Origin: Dicyema japonicum
Lineage: Eukaryota; Dicyemida; Rhombozoa; Dicyemidae
DNA length: 25,569 nt
NCBI GenBank assembly: GCA_011109175.1
Contig: RDEW01000028.1
Location: 244,227 to 269,795 of the forward strand
Direction of reading: 5' to 3'
Part shown: positions 9,513-19,754 of the stretch, piece by piece
Layout: every line of letters starts with the position of its first letter
How positions within the stretch are numbered: position 1 is the stretch's first letter
Program-made: the position numbers and the translations under genes
Notes under the pieces: model-generated
The model's input: the letters and a program-made list of their open reading frames with translations, nothing else
The model's database searches: none
What the model was told of the DNA's origin: nothing

Positions 9513-10503
9513 GATAATACAATTACTCACAACAAGACCACACGTGATATTTTTTTTCAATTCATTGTTTTTAATAAACAATAAAAGATTTAGATAATTA
9601 ATCCTTTGCAGACAGGATTGCGCATGCGTTTCTTTGTAATATGGCAATGCAGATTCGTTGTCTTAGTCAGATAGAGAAGGTATCCACACTGGTTACATTC
9701 CAGACCAATAATTTTCCGTATATGTTATGTTATCCAAATTAAGTCGTGTCCGACCCTTGGAGATCTCATGAGCCAATTTTCTCCACTCTCCCCGATCCGT
9801 AGCAATTTGGAGTAGCCTTGATATAGCCATTCCTGTGACGTCTTCTACCGTGGATAGCTACCGAGTCCTCGGTCGACTAGGTCTTCTCTTCCCAGTAATA
9901 TTACTCAGCATAATAGTTTTTTCTATGAAATCAGAGCGGACGATATGCCCAAAGAACGCCAATCTATGTTTTACGATTTTTCCTTCTAGCAAAATGTCCG
10001 TCTCCATCCGTTTGAGTACATCGATGTTTGTTATTTTAGAAGTCCAAGGGATTCTTAGTAAACTCCTCCAGCACCAAAGTTCAAAAGCATCAATTTTTCG
10101 TCCATCTGCTTTTTTTCAGTATTCATGATTCTGCGCCGTATAGAAAATCCGGGAACATGATTGCATTAACCAGTCTGCATTTGGTCCTTAAGAAAATATC
10201 TTTGCTTTTCCAAATTCTATTCATTCTCCCACGGCGATTCGCCTCTTTATTTCCAAACCTCCGTCACCATTCTGATTTATTAGACATCCCAGAAAGACAG
10301 CATTATCGCAACTCTCAGTTTTTCTTATTCCCAATTTTTAGTTCCATTATTAGCAGTCGTCATAATTTTGATCTTCTTGACATTTAGCAATAAACCAAAG
10401 ACGGCATTCTCTTTTCTGAATTTTAGAATCAACTCCCTGAGGCCATCCTCTGTTTCAGCCAGAAAGGTTGCATCGTCGGTATAACGCAAATTATTGATGT
10501 TCT

Positions 10504-11000
10504 TGCCTCCAATTTTAATCCCGTTATTTGTTAATGTATCCAATTTAGTCATGATCATTTCGGCATAGATATTGAATAGGAGATAATAAGCATCCTTGTC
10601 TTACTCCTTTACCAATTTTGAACCAATCGGTATCTCCATACACTGTTCTAACAGTAGCTTCTTGATCCTTATAAAGAGATTTGATAAGCAATATCAGATG
10701 GGCATCGAATCCAAATTCTTTTAAAGCGGACCACAGCTTGTCATGTATAACNTGCCTCCAATTTTAATCCCGTTATTTGTTAATGTATCCAATTTAGTCA
10801 TGATCATTTCGGCATAAATATTGAATAGGAGATAATAAGCATCCTTGTCTTACTCCTTTACCAATTTTGAACCAATCGGTATCTCCATACACTGTTCTAA
10901 CAGCAGCTTCTTGATTCTTATAAAGAGATTTTATAAGCAATATCAGATGGGCATCGAATCCAAATTCTTTTAAAGCGGACCACAGCTTGTCATGTATAAC
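10504..11000. repeat. 248-bp duplication flanking a single N (probable scaffold artefact)
   Basis: 10504-10751 and 10753-11000 are 248-bp copies with a few base differences. The N at 10752 sits exactly between them. The boundaries coincide with the N, as expected for two unmerged contig ends, here perhaps from different alleles. Confidence 0.85.
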
Positions 11001-11294
11001 AAAATCAAAAGCTCTCCCATAGTCAATGAAGCACATGTATACATTCTTATGGGATTCATAGGCTTTCTCCATAATCCACCGGACATTTGCTATATGGTCA
11101 CGTGTGCCTCGTTCCTTCCTGAATCTTGCTTGGACATCCGGTAGAATCATTTCGGCATTAGACAATGTTGTATTATCTATATAAGTATTTTGCTAACGTG
11201 GGGAATTAAGGCTATTGTACGATAGTTTGAACAGTCCTTCCTATCCCCTTTTTTCGGTATTGGAATAAATATAGATCTTTTCCACGCGCGTGAC

Positions 11295-11470
11295 CAAATA
11301 CCAATTTCCCAATTTTTTTTGAAATAGACTGATGATAGCTGTCACCGGTAGCCTCCAGCAATTAGCCTCCAGCAATTCGCTTCAAATACCAATTTCCCAA
11401 TTTTTTTTGAAATAGACTGATGATAGCTGTCACCGGTAGCCTCCAGCAATTAGCCTCCAGCAATTCGCTT
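11295..11470. repeat. 88-bp direct tandem duplication
   Basis: 11295-11382 and 11383-11470 are matching head-to-tail copies inside the BovB-type element. Each unit itself contains GCCTCCAGCAATT twice. There is no gap base. Because 88 is not a multiple of 3, it shifts the RT frame. Confidence 0.85.
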
Positions 11471-12475
11471 GAGATGTTGTCAATCCCCGGTGCCTTGTTC
11501 TCCGTTAATTGCAATATAGCCCAAACGCATTCCTCCTCAATGATTTAATGCTGCTCACTCAACGTTACTTCATCAACATATGTGGGTGGGCACACAGTTT
11601 CTAAGTATAGTCGTTCCGTATATTCTCTCCAACGATTTCGGATGTTCTGGTGGCTTAGCAATTCTACACCATCTTTGTCCTTGACTTTGCCCATCATTTT
11701 CATAAAGGGGCTCGTAATCTTTTTAGTTGTAAATACTCATTCCTCTTATAGTCATCTTCCAATCTTTAATCTCCAGTAGTCTTCTTTATCCTTCCTGGCT
11801 GTCTATTTGAAATCAGCCTTTTTAAATTCTCGTCTCGTCTATATTCACAGAGACTTTAGCAGCTTTACGAACCTCAGCAATGTTTAGGGTGTTGACAGAG
11901 AGCCACTCAGAGCAGTTAGCCGGCGTTTTGTATTTGACATGTTTTATTGGATCGTTCCTGATAACCAAGTGCATATCATTCCATAATTCATCAGGCATCC
12001 TTCCGTTCAAATCCAGTAATCCAATATTGTGCTTAACTTCCATTGCGTATTCTGGTGGTATGTTTGAGACATCGAATTTCTTTACTCGGGGAGTATTCCG
12101 AGTGTTACTGAATTTCGTCCTAATTTTTGCAACAAGTACCTGAGGGTCTGTTCCACAGTCTGTTTTTGGATATGTTTTGACAGCTGTTATTGAGCTTTCC
12201 ACAAAATATAATCAATCTGGTTCCTAGACATTCCATTTGGCGACGTCCAAGTGTATAATCGTCGTTTGTGCTGTTTGAACCATGTGTTAGTTATCTGAAA
12301 TCCATTTTCCTGACAGAATTGGACCAGTCGATCACCAACATCATTTCTTATTCCCAAACCAAAACTTCCCACAATATCCGTATGTGGCATACACCCAACT
12401 TTTGAATTGAAATCCCCCATTATGTAGATTATGTCCTTTTTGGACATTAGTTTTAAAATTCTGAGTAACCAAAAA

Positions 12476-12959
12476 CGGCATATTTGCGAGGGTGACTGTA
12501 TTATAAATTTTGATAATTAATCAATTAAATAATTTATTTAACTTTAGAAAATCCGTCTATTACGATAAACTTAAGAAAATTTAAAGAAGTAATAGTTTTG
12601 ACCTAAGGGGAACCATTTTTAGAATTTGATAAGAGCTTGTCTTAAATATAACTACTACTATATATAAAAAACAATTCTAAGTGCTTCCAGAGTTTTAACG
12701 TCAAGTCCAAACTAAAAAAAACTACGAGAATAATCTGGCCGATTTTGGAATGAGATTCACTGGGTATTTCCCAAAGCTGCAAACGCTTCTTAAAAAGATA
12801 TTGGGAAAAAAGTTTTTTTTATTAATTTAAAATTAAGATCATGTATAAATTATTCATCTTTAATTATTTTTTTGATGCATTTCATATGTGTTTTTGTAAT
12901 GATCATGGAAGGTTGGGAAAACTAATAGGTACGGCTCCAGGCCTCATGAACATGGACGA
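12476..12959. other. AT-rich stretch without recognisable feature
   Basis: Neither strand gives a supportable exon here. A short plus-strand string MDDILVWREFKK near 12952-12987 resembles an RT active site but stands alone. Confidence 0.3.
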
Positions 12960-13790
12960 CATCCTGGTATGGAGAGAATTTAAAAAGTGAGTGTAGAATC
13001 CTTTTGACAAGGGTGTTACAGGCCATTAGCTACGAGAGATTTAGGAGAGAAATGTCTATAGAGCTGTGATTCCAAGCTTTCCGAGTCTGATTGCCAGTTT
13101 GGCCTGCTTTCGTGAATATTCCTCAAGCCAGAAGTTGGAGATACGCTCCGATGTCGAACGGAAGATCCCGTCAAAATGTGCGATTTTGTCGAATTTTCGC
13201 TCGTTGTATTGTCGTGCATTTAAAATTACCATTAACGTCATGTCCATTCCATACATTATTCCACTCCAACTACTTCCTTTATGTTTTTAGTCCAACACTT
13301 ATCTTAAGACATCATCTTAGATAGTGATCTTGTGATTGTCTGATTGAAGCGTTCGATAATCCCTTGACTCCTTGGATTGATAGGCCTACTATGAATTTGT
13401 TAGACGTTGAAGCAGTCACATAATGCTCCTACATGGAATATCACATTCTGACACCACTTTCCGAATAATTTCTCTTTTCACGAAAAAATATCTTTCATTG
13501 CAATATTGTTCCAATGTGTTGCGTCCACAATGAGTCAATTGATGAATTTTCGAAGCCGCTAATTATAGAGAATATGACAATTTTGTTGTTTTCATTTGTG
13601 TCTTTAGGGTATAACCTCCCATTGATAAATTAAAAAATCTTTGACATTTGAGTTAATCGGTATTTTTTGTCTTGTCATTAGATCGACGATTCCCTTCTCT
13701 TCCATTATTTTCATTATATCAATTTATTCCTGGTTGTTTTAACGAAACACCGAGCCATCGCTTAACTTTATAAAACATGCCTGTATTATG
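12960..13790 (-). mobile_element. integrase remnant (H2C2 zinc-binding part and C-terminal core)
   Basis: On the minus strand, HQLTHCGRNTLEQYCNERYFF followed by VKREIIRKVVSECDI (13440-13560) is the HHCC-type zinc-binding region of retroviral-type integrases. About 60 bp further on, NPRSQGIIERFNQTITRSL (13320-13375) matches the GxxHPQSQGxVERFNxTL segment with the catalytic Glu. The two parts are far too close: the D,D section of the core has been deleted. Downstream, LNARQYNERKFDKIAHFDGIF and a basic region read openly to 13056. It could derive from an LTR retrotransposon or a Ginger-like DNA transposon; no polymerase is attached. Confidence 0.6.
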
Positions 13791-14020
13791 CTATTTAAAA
13801 TTTAAAAACTGTTGCGCCTTCCAAAAATATTTAAATTAGAATTTTTTTAATTTTAAATATAATAAATGAGAAAAACATGTGTAAAATTTTATAAAAATGC
13901 TTGAAATTGTAAATTTGAGCATTATGTAACGCGTAGCACCTGTGACTTGTTAAAATAAATAAAAACTGTGAACTAAAAATAATCGTATATATTGGCAACA
14001 TGGCCGAGTGGTCATTTTAT
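13791..14020. other. AT-rich stretch without recognisable feature
   Basis: A/T-rich sequence with no supportable exon. GGCAACATGGCCGAGTGG at 13995-14012 resembles a pol III A box but no B box follows. Confidence 0.3.
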
Positions 14021-14154
14021 GTTGTTAGCGTCGTGTCATGTGGCTCACCAGAAATGGTGTCACTCATTCCAAAAAGGAACGAAAAGAGCCAACAGCTTCT
14101 CCCCACCGTCCGGTGGTCCTTTCAACTCCTGTATCTTCGACCCTATCTGGTGTC
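14021..14154 (+). mobile_element. 5' end of a 2A-type LINE, cut by an N
   Basis: This segment matches the start of the LINE at 20275-20800 closely. Read plus it gives ASCHVAHQKWCHSFQKGTKR with FDPIW, compared with AWCHVAHQKWCHPFQKGTKI and FDPVW there. The match ends at the single N (14155), after which the sequence differs. The 2A-like and endonuclease parts are absent here, either lost at a contig join or truncated. Confidence 0.65.
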
Positions 14155-14155
14155 N

Positions 14156-14505
14156 TATCGCCTTTATTGTCGATTCATAGCAGTTTTACTGTTTCTTGCT
14201 TTTTTGCCTTAGCTTACACTCTTAGCTGGTTTTTGAATTTGTTACTGTGCTTGGTTATTTGTGACGTTCACTAACTGAAGCTTGCCTGCATCCTCTTTTA
14301 TGGCGATTGTTATTGGTTTGCATGAATAGGCAGTTGTTATAATCCCCGTAGACATTATAGCATTCATACTTCATCTGTCTCCGGACAGTGGGCATTCCGG
14401 CGGATGGTGGGTGGGTCCACTTAAAAATGGTGTTTACTATCGCCGTTTAATAGGGTCACTGCGCCGTGCCGCCATATACTTTATGCACGTTTTGGGGAGA
14501 CTTAG
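14156..14505. other. stretch of higher GC with no assigned gene
   Basis: Base composition is more balanced than the surrounding AT-rich DNA, and one plus-strand frame reads GGWWVGPLKNGVYYRRLIG with IYFMHVLGRLSHVVL (about 14400-14545) before a TAG. This may be an upstream exon of the following gene, but no family is recognised and no splice sites could be settled. Confidence 0.3.
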
Positions 14506-15117
14506 TCATGTAGTGCTTATTCTAACTGTTATATTGAATGCCTAGGGGATTTGGTCATTTGCCTTTCATTGGTTTTTATTGCTGTGATTGCCGATATGTG
14601 TTTAGTTATTGGTTGTTGGCGGTTATTAGCTTTTTTGATTTATGATGTGGTAGGTTGCCTTCTGATGCCGAGATTTCCCGATTTTCGTAACAGAAAAGGC
14701 GAGCGAGTGAGAAAGATTTGTGGAAGTGAAATTTTACTGCGAAAGAGGCCAAACCTTTTAATGGAAGTTTGGGGATTGTTTAAGAGGGTTTGTGAGTTTG
14801 TTAACCCTCAGGTGGCCCAATATCTGTTTGATGCTCATTACTACCAAAGACTGGCCAAATTCGCATGTTTTGGATCTCTGATCCCATCCATGGCTCAAAC
14901 TCCATCTATTCGCTATGTAGGACAATTATATAATTTACAGAATTTAATGTACATGGCATCACTGGCTTATGCGATGGCTGAGGACTTCTCTAAGGCTTTC
15001 ACTTTCCTCCGACTGCTATTATTTTCAGTTGTTTCAGCGAACTTATTTTGCTAGTTTCCTAACCACGTGTTTGTGTGGAACTACTTCTGCCGCATTTTTT
15101 TGCCTCATCATACTTGA
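14506..15117 (+). CDS. TPR-type protein fragment, possibly TFIIIC subunit 3 (GTF3C3/Tfc4-like)
   Basis: A frame is open from 14506 to a TAG at 15052-15054. Removing a 27-nt GT...AG intron (15028-15054) replaces the stop and continues the frame to a TGA at 15115-15117. The last part, MAEDFSKAFTFLRLLLFS then HVFVWNYFCRIF, has the pattern of GTF3C3: a helix with KAxxxxR and, after about 10 residues, W-N-x-F. GTF3C3 is a TPR subunit of TFIIIC, which binds tRNA and 5S gene promoters for RNA polymerase III. RNRKGERVRK upstream fits the same region. In-frame Met codons are near 14596 and 14665. The gene is incomplete: most TPRs and the C-terminal half are not found. The family call is a resemblance, not proven. 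Confidence 0.4.
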
Positions 15118-15960
15118 ATTGATTGAAATAATTTGACTCCCACAGAAACCCAATGGAAGATATTCGAAAAGACGTATCACAATATTGGTCTCACACTATT
15201 GAGGACTAGCTCAAATAAAATCTTAATGCAACGATAAACGTTTGCATTCAGTCAAGTGGCTTATCATAAGATTTTGGGAGTTTAATAATTCGTTTATTAT
15301 TGAAGAATAACAGATCGTAAAAATTATTGATACAAATAACAGTATAAAAGTAAATGGTTAAAAATTCCACATTATGAACACAATTTCGTAGGTTTAAAAG
15401 AAATTTTACTATAAATTCTTAATCCACATTTAGGAGAGACTACATCATCCGATAAGCTATGAAAAACATCATTGACTATTTTTTCTCTCACAAACAGAGT
15501 TAGATTATTGTTAAACCCCGAAAAAAGAAGATGTAAGTTTTGTCATCGGACTTAGTAATTTTCTCAATAAATTTAAAAATTTCAAAATATTAAACCAATA
15601 GCTAAAACTAACAGATACTCTAACTTTCGCTCTGAACTCATTGTCCTCAGACTAAGTCTTGTCACAACAGAATTCGTCCTATCTTCTCAGATGACTTGAA
15701 ATTGCCGTAACCTGAATTTCACGTATGAACTTTAATTCAAACATGTTGAGATTTTCGACTAGTGAATATAAACTGGATAATTTTCCGTACGGAGAGTGAG
15801 TGTTAGTTTGTAGTAATATATTACTAAGTAATTATTTTCAAATACAATTAATTCAATTATATTAATTTTTAACAATCCGAAAAACCCTTATTCAATTTAA
15901 AATTTGTCTATCAAAAACTAACCTTTGGTAACTTCTGATGATATCTGATCTGACAGTCGA
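15118..15960. other. AT-rich stretch with possible minus-strand exon pieces
   Basis: Minus strand about 15690-15765 reads LSSLYSLVENLNMFELKFIR then EIQVTAISSHLRR, which looks like coding sequence. Its splice sites and family could not be settled. It may belong with the candidate exon at 15966-16160. Otherwise nothing is seen. Confidence 0.25.
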
Positions 15961-15965
15961 GGGTT

Positions 15966-16160
15966 CTATCGAAATGATGGACTTTCTGGCACGAGATAGT
16001 AGTTGAAACTGATCTTTCTACCTTTTCCCTGACCAAATCCACTAATGAAGATTACATTATGAAAACTCTTCCGTCGAAGAATTAAGTGATTTCCGCGGCG
16101 GTAGGACAAGTGTTGAAACTCGTCTAACCCAGAGGCATCATCGATGAGTAGAATTTTCAT
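15966..16160 (-). CDS. candidate exon of an unrecognised gene
   Basis: An ATG-started frame of 64 codons reads KILLIDDASGLDEFQHLSYR, then VIFISGFGQGKGRKISFNYY. Excising a 27-nt GT...AG segment across the stop would continue the frame for about 16 more residues. GFGQGKG is glycine-rich but is not a proper Walker A motif. I do not recognise the family. Exon shape on the plus strand is also possible: a 23-nt GT...AG segment at about 16110-16132 would join two short frames. The strand is therefore uncertain. Confidence 0.35.
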   Translation of the reverse strand: MKILLIDDASGLDEFQHLSYRRGNHLILRRKSFHNVIFISGFGQGKGRKISFNYYLVPESPSFR

Positions 16161-16181
16161 CCGGAAAGGACAGCAACAAAA

Positions 16182-16248
16182 TTAGAATCAAAAACCTTCT
16201 AAACTTTAACACTACGAATTTAGAATCAAAAACCTTCTAAACTTTAAC
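16182..16248. repeat. 29-bp direct repeat, period 38
   Basis: The same 29 bp occurs at 16182-16210 and 16220-16248. On the minus strand each copy contains an AAG/GTTTTTGATTCTAA junction that looks like an exon end plus micro-intron start, so a splice unit may have been copied. Confidence 0.7.
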
Positions 16249-16485
16249 TCCTTCTTATCAGTGATTAATTAAATTCAAATATATAATCATTCAAAAAGAA
16301 TAAAAGAAACTTATAAATATGTGATGAATTATTTTATTAAAATTTTATAGTTAAAAAATAAATTTTATTTAAAAATATAAAAGTCTTTGTTTAATGATTT
16401 CTTTACACACCAAATTTATAAAAATTCCAATAAAAAGAATCATATTTGTCAGAATATATCAGTCACTGAAGTACCAAATACTTAA

Positions 16486-17279
16486 ATGCAAAGAATTGGA
16501 TGTGTATTACAGGCCCTCTGTTGTGTCTACGAAAAAGTAAACTCTACAAGCTTCAACCCTTCGTAAATTTCAGCTACTCCAAAGAGATTCTATCCAAATT
16601 TTCTCAGAAGGAGCAACTTTGGCCAAAAACGTAGTTAATTTATTGACTTCCGCTAAACTTCCCATTGTTGTGATTTTATTACTGTAGGAATCCATTTCAT
16701 TCCTTGAGAACTGTTCAATGTATTTTAAAGCACAGAAACACTACTTCAAGTCATTTCCGGATGAGACCAAATGCCACTATGGTCTCAGAGTCGCCAGATT
16801 AATGATAAAAAGTTTACTAAAATCAGAATGTTATTAAACTAAGCAGCCAAACAAAGTTTTTGGATGGGAATATATACAAAGAATGTCTTACTAAGTCAAA
16901 GAAGAAGAATGACTTTATCTATCAAACCGTTGAGCCTCCAGAAGGTGACATATCCCCAGTCCCCACCGCTAATATCGTTAAATTCCCTTCACGAAAATTT
17001 CCTAGGTTTTGTCATGGTTAAGCTTATTTGACCTTTTTTACGACATTAGCTCACCAGCCTTACTGCAGTCGATTGAATCCTTCAAGAGTTTGTGTTGACA
17101 GCTTTGTCCTTCCTTCGTTAAAAGAATGAGCGAAAAATCCGTAGATTATTTGATCTTATTGACAGGACATTGAAAAAAGTTTTATTCCTGCCATTTTTGA
17201 GACAAACTAGAATCAGATCCCAGACTCTATGCTAAAAATAGCTGAACAATTCCGGTCTGCTGGATCGACTCCCTTTTAA
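16486..17279 (+). CDS. BRO1-domain protein (ALIX/BROX type), C-terminal half, with micro-introns
   Basis: Joined exons give LQALCCVYEKLLQRDSIQIF, LPIESISFLENCSMYFKAQK, then SKKKNDFIYQTVEPPEGDIS. The pattern follows BRO1 domains: LAQAQE helix, LPxE helix pair, then the K-x-x-N-D/G-F-I-Y-x-x-x-x-P signature. BRO1 proteins bind CHMP4/Snf7 on endosomes (ESCRT-III). Introns: 16537-16573 (37 nt), 16667-16687 (21), 16790-16826 (37), then 16977-17005 (29) or 17006-17022 (17), and 17179-17210 (32). The end reads LLFDLIDRTLKK, then NQIPDSMLKIAEQFRSAGST and TAA. One junction near 17090-17140 is unresolved. The family domain is about 360 aa; only its last half is here. In the same frame upstream the sequence is open from about 16381 to a TAA directly before the ATG, so an N-terminal exon may be missed. 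Confidence 0.65.
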
Positions 17280-17574
17280 TTTTTTTTGTTAATAAAATTG
17301 TTAAAGTTAAATGTTAAAACAATTTGGTCTAATTATGTTTGTTTCTATATTTGTGTCAGTTCTGGAGTTTTTTAATTGCTGAAATTCTTAACTATTAGAT
17401 GATTCTTTTTCATGGCAGTTAGATGATTCTTATTCAAGATTGTTAAATTGACGCATTTTTTACCTTAAATATATGAGCTAATAACCATATCCAGTAAATT
17501 GTGGAATAGTTTTTCTTATTCAATATTGACGGCAGAGAAGTAGGTGTAATAATCTGACCACTTCATTATGGCGC
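17280..17574. other. AT-rich intergenic stretch
   Basis: No exon, repeat or RNA signal was seen. Confidence 0.3.
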
Positions 17575-17890
17575 CTGAGATATGGACAACCAAATCAATA
17601 TCAAGATTTCTACTCAATGGTGTCCCACAAGGTTCCCTTTTATAACCCGCCTTATTTAATTTATGCATGTCCGATTTACCACAACCCGATAATAAAGACG
17701 ATTTCCTCCTATCTTATGCTGATGACCTATTATCAGATCCCGCGATCAAGATATCCCAAAGATCAAAAAACACGTTAGATTTGCGTCCAAATACATGATA
17801 GACTTGACTTCCTTTGAGTTTGAGCCAATATCTCTACTTCCCCTCCACCCAACTTTAGATACACCTTCATCCTTAATCATTTTTTCTTTG
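17575..17890 (+). mobile_element. CR1/Jockey-like LINE RT fragment (motifs B and C only)
   Basis: Plus strand: LNGVPQGSLL-stop-PALFNLCMSDLP (motif B with an in-frame stop), then FLLSYADDLLSDPAI (motif C, YADD near 17714-17725), and stops soon after. This is the same RT type as at 1930-2640 and 3845-4985, reduced to about 300 bp. Confidence 0.7.
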
Positions 17891-17989
17891 ATTTAAAAAA
17901 TGTAACTGTATATTATCTGAAATATATTGTTAAAGAAACGTGAGCTACCTTCACAAGATTAAAATTTGGATAAATTATAACCGGCTTGA

Positions 17990-19740
17990 CATATTAACTG
18001 AAAATCTTCTTCGACATTATTTTCTTCAGACAAACGAGTTGGACAAGTCGTTGTCGGTTGGCGCATGTCTTCGCTGCCTCCAGAGTGCTCATATATGCAA
18101 TTGAGTCCAACTCTTCTAGCAAGCAAAGTTCGACGGTAATTCCAAGTTTAACTCTCCACACAACTTACTAACTCTATCAAGATCCGAGTCAAAGGTATAT
18201 CCGTTTCGTAACTTAGGACTACTTGGGCCACGCGATGCTCTCGCAAGGAATGAAAAGTAGGCCATAGAGGGTCTCCATGTTGAACGCCTGAGGGTGAATA
18301 AACGATATCGTTTCCGTAAACTAAGGCTGAGTCCGTCCCATACGAAGTGTACTAGTCGGCCAATCACTGGAGCTCAATTCCAAAGGTTTCCAAAATAAAG
18401 TCTCCCTAAGAGAGTTGAAAGCATTTGATAAATCAAGATTCAGGTTTTGCCTTTGTGTCTGGGAATTATTATTGTTGAAGTAACTCCTCACTCCTCACGG
18501 CGTGGATCACTCCACCCCAAGTTGAGTCAAGAAGAGCTTTTCTGCAATATTGTGGGACACTCTCCGAGCAGCGATTTTAGCAGCAAGCCTACGAAAGTAT
18601 GTACTGATCGCACTTGGGCGGACACCTCTAACTCCTTTTCGGAATGCTAATAATGTCCACAAAAATAATATCTCAAGCAAATTTTAAAGTATCACCATTA
18701 ACTATTCGAGTGAGCAGCAAGGTGATAGACGTTGACAAGGCACGGCCAGCTTCAGCAGTAGCTTCGGATGTTAAGTCCTTTACATGGCTTGGCCGCAGTT
18801 CGTTCAGACTTCCGCAGCTACTAAGAGCAAAAGACTTTATTCCACGCTCTACTTCAAATTCCGTAAAGTAAATGCCGGAGGTCTTCTGGCATTGTCAAGT
18901 TCCGCTGGTTCGGTTGGGGAGCAGGTGTTTTCTTCTCAGTAACTCCAAGACTTCACTTTACGGCTTCAATAGTGAATCGTCAGAAGACACTACTCAAACA
19001 GCTGCACGAACGTCCCCTTCCATCAGTTATCGGTTTACTCACTCTAGAAATGTTTTAGAATCTTCCTGTTTACTCCCAGCTTCTGTAGACAACTGTTTAC
19101 GCCGAAGTTCTTGATCAGGCTCGATACCTGAGTCTTGCTGCGTTGAAGTGCCCAAAAAGGCAGAAGTATTCTTCTTGGTTTAGAGGCCAGTGATCCGTTG
19201 CGAGCTTGCTCTGGGACAGAAATTCCTGGGGCATAGGTGCAAAGCTAAGTAGACGTATCCAATAGGCCTGGTCCCTGGGATTGATGGCTTTATAAATTAA
19301 CGACGTGAGGCATTCAGCAGCGGGAATTTGAGGGCCTTTGGTATTCTTAGTGGAATCCGTCTACCTTTCCAACTCGTAACAAAAAGGGTTCGATTTGTCC
19401 AGAATAAGAGGGATGACCGAATTTAGCCGGATAACGGCACGAGCGTGGTCGGCATACATACAGTATGTGCAGTCCCACTTGTAAAGTTATCTCGCAGCCA
19501 ATTTCGACAATCGGACACACCCGAGGTGCTAAATCTCCAGCAAGATGTGCAATTCAACCCGTACTTCTGCGTTACAATAACCACAAGACACGCACTGCTC
19601 TTTCGATCTCGCAGGTAAAAGTAGTATTTCTTCGAATGTAACGTGATCCATAGATGGACAGTGAACAGAGTCAGACTTGGCCTGATTAGTTTTATGCATG
19701 TTCTTATCTGATTTTCCTTTCTTTTTCTTATTCGTCCCAC
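17990..19740 (-). mobile_element. second decayed PHD/RT LINE (R2-like family)
   Basis: In minus-strand order: zinc-finger pieces CVSCGYCNAE and, in another frame, KYGLNCTSCW, then HLGC and CTYCM (19440-19620) match the PHD of the copy at 9315-9450. EGDVRAAV with SSDDSLL and LLRRKH follow (about 18885-19010). LNELRPSHVKDL and STSITLLLTRIVNGDTLKFA are the block before RT. DLSNAFNSLRE (about 18415-18440) is RT motif A. The restriction-like endonuclease end is missing. Frames shift often. Between 18450 and 18640 the RT is broken by stops. Confidence 0.65.
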
Positions 19741-19754
19741 ACAACAATAATGCA

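Larger units (their letters stand above)
9690..12475 (-). mobile_element. RTE-BovB-type LINE, 5'-truncated and decayed
   Basis: The minus strand begins in the endonuclease with IIYIMGDFNSKVG (about 12405-12440), then FGLGIRND, LVQFCQENGFQITNTWF, KQHKRRLYTWTSPNG and NQIDYILW. Downstream come RT fingers VQARFRKERGTRDHIANVRW, motif A YMCFIDYGRAFD, GVRQGCLLSP (motif B) and INNLRYTDDATFLAE (motif C, YTDD). The C-terminal EISKGRTRLNLDN lies near 9750. The order and wording of these motifs are those of the RTE clade, specifically BovB-like elements. Stops and frameshifts make it inactive, and the endonuclease N terminus is missing. It contains an 88-bp duplication and a 248-bp N-flanked duplication. 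Confidence 0.8.

Noticed and set aside
9835-10128. 97-codon plus-strand frame
   Set aside because: It is antisense to the C-terminal part of the BovB-type element.
12952-12987. MDDILVWREFKK as a Ty3/gypsy RT active site
   Set aside because: No other RT motif lies in any frame nearby, so it is likely chance.
13995-14012. A-box-like GGCAACATGGCCGAGTGG as start of a tRNA or SINE
   Set aside because: No B box follows at normal distance; a LINE 5' end begins directly after it.
14156-15117. Mitochondrial minicircle DNA (known in dicyemids)
   Set aside because: No cox or other mitochondrial protein can be read, and the frame fits a nuclear TPR protein with a micro-intron.
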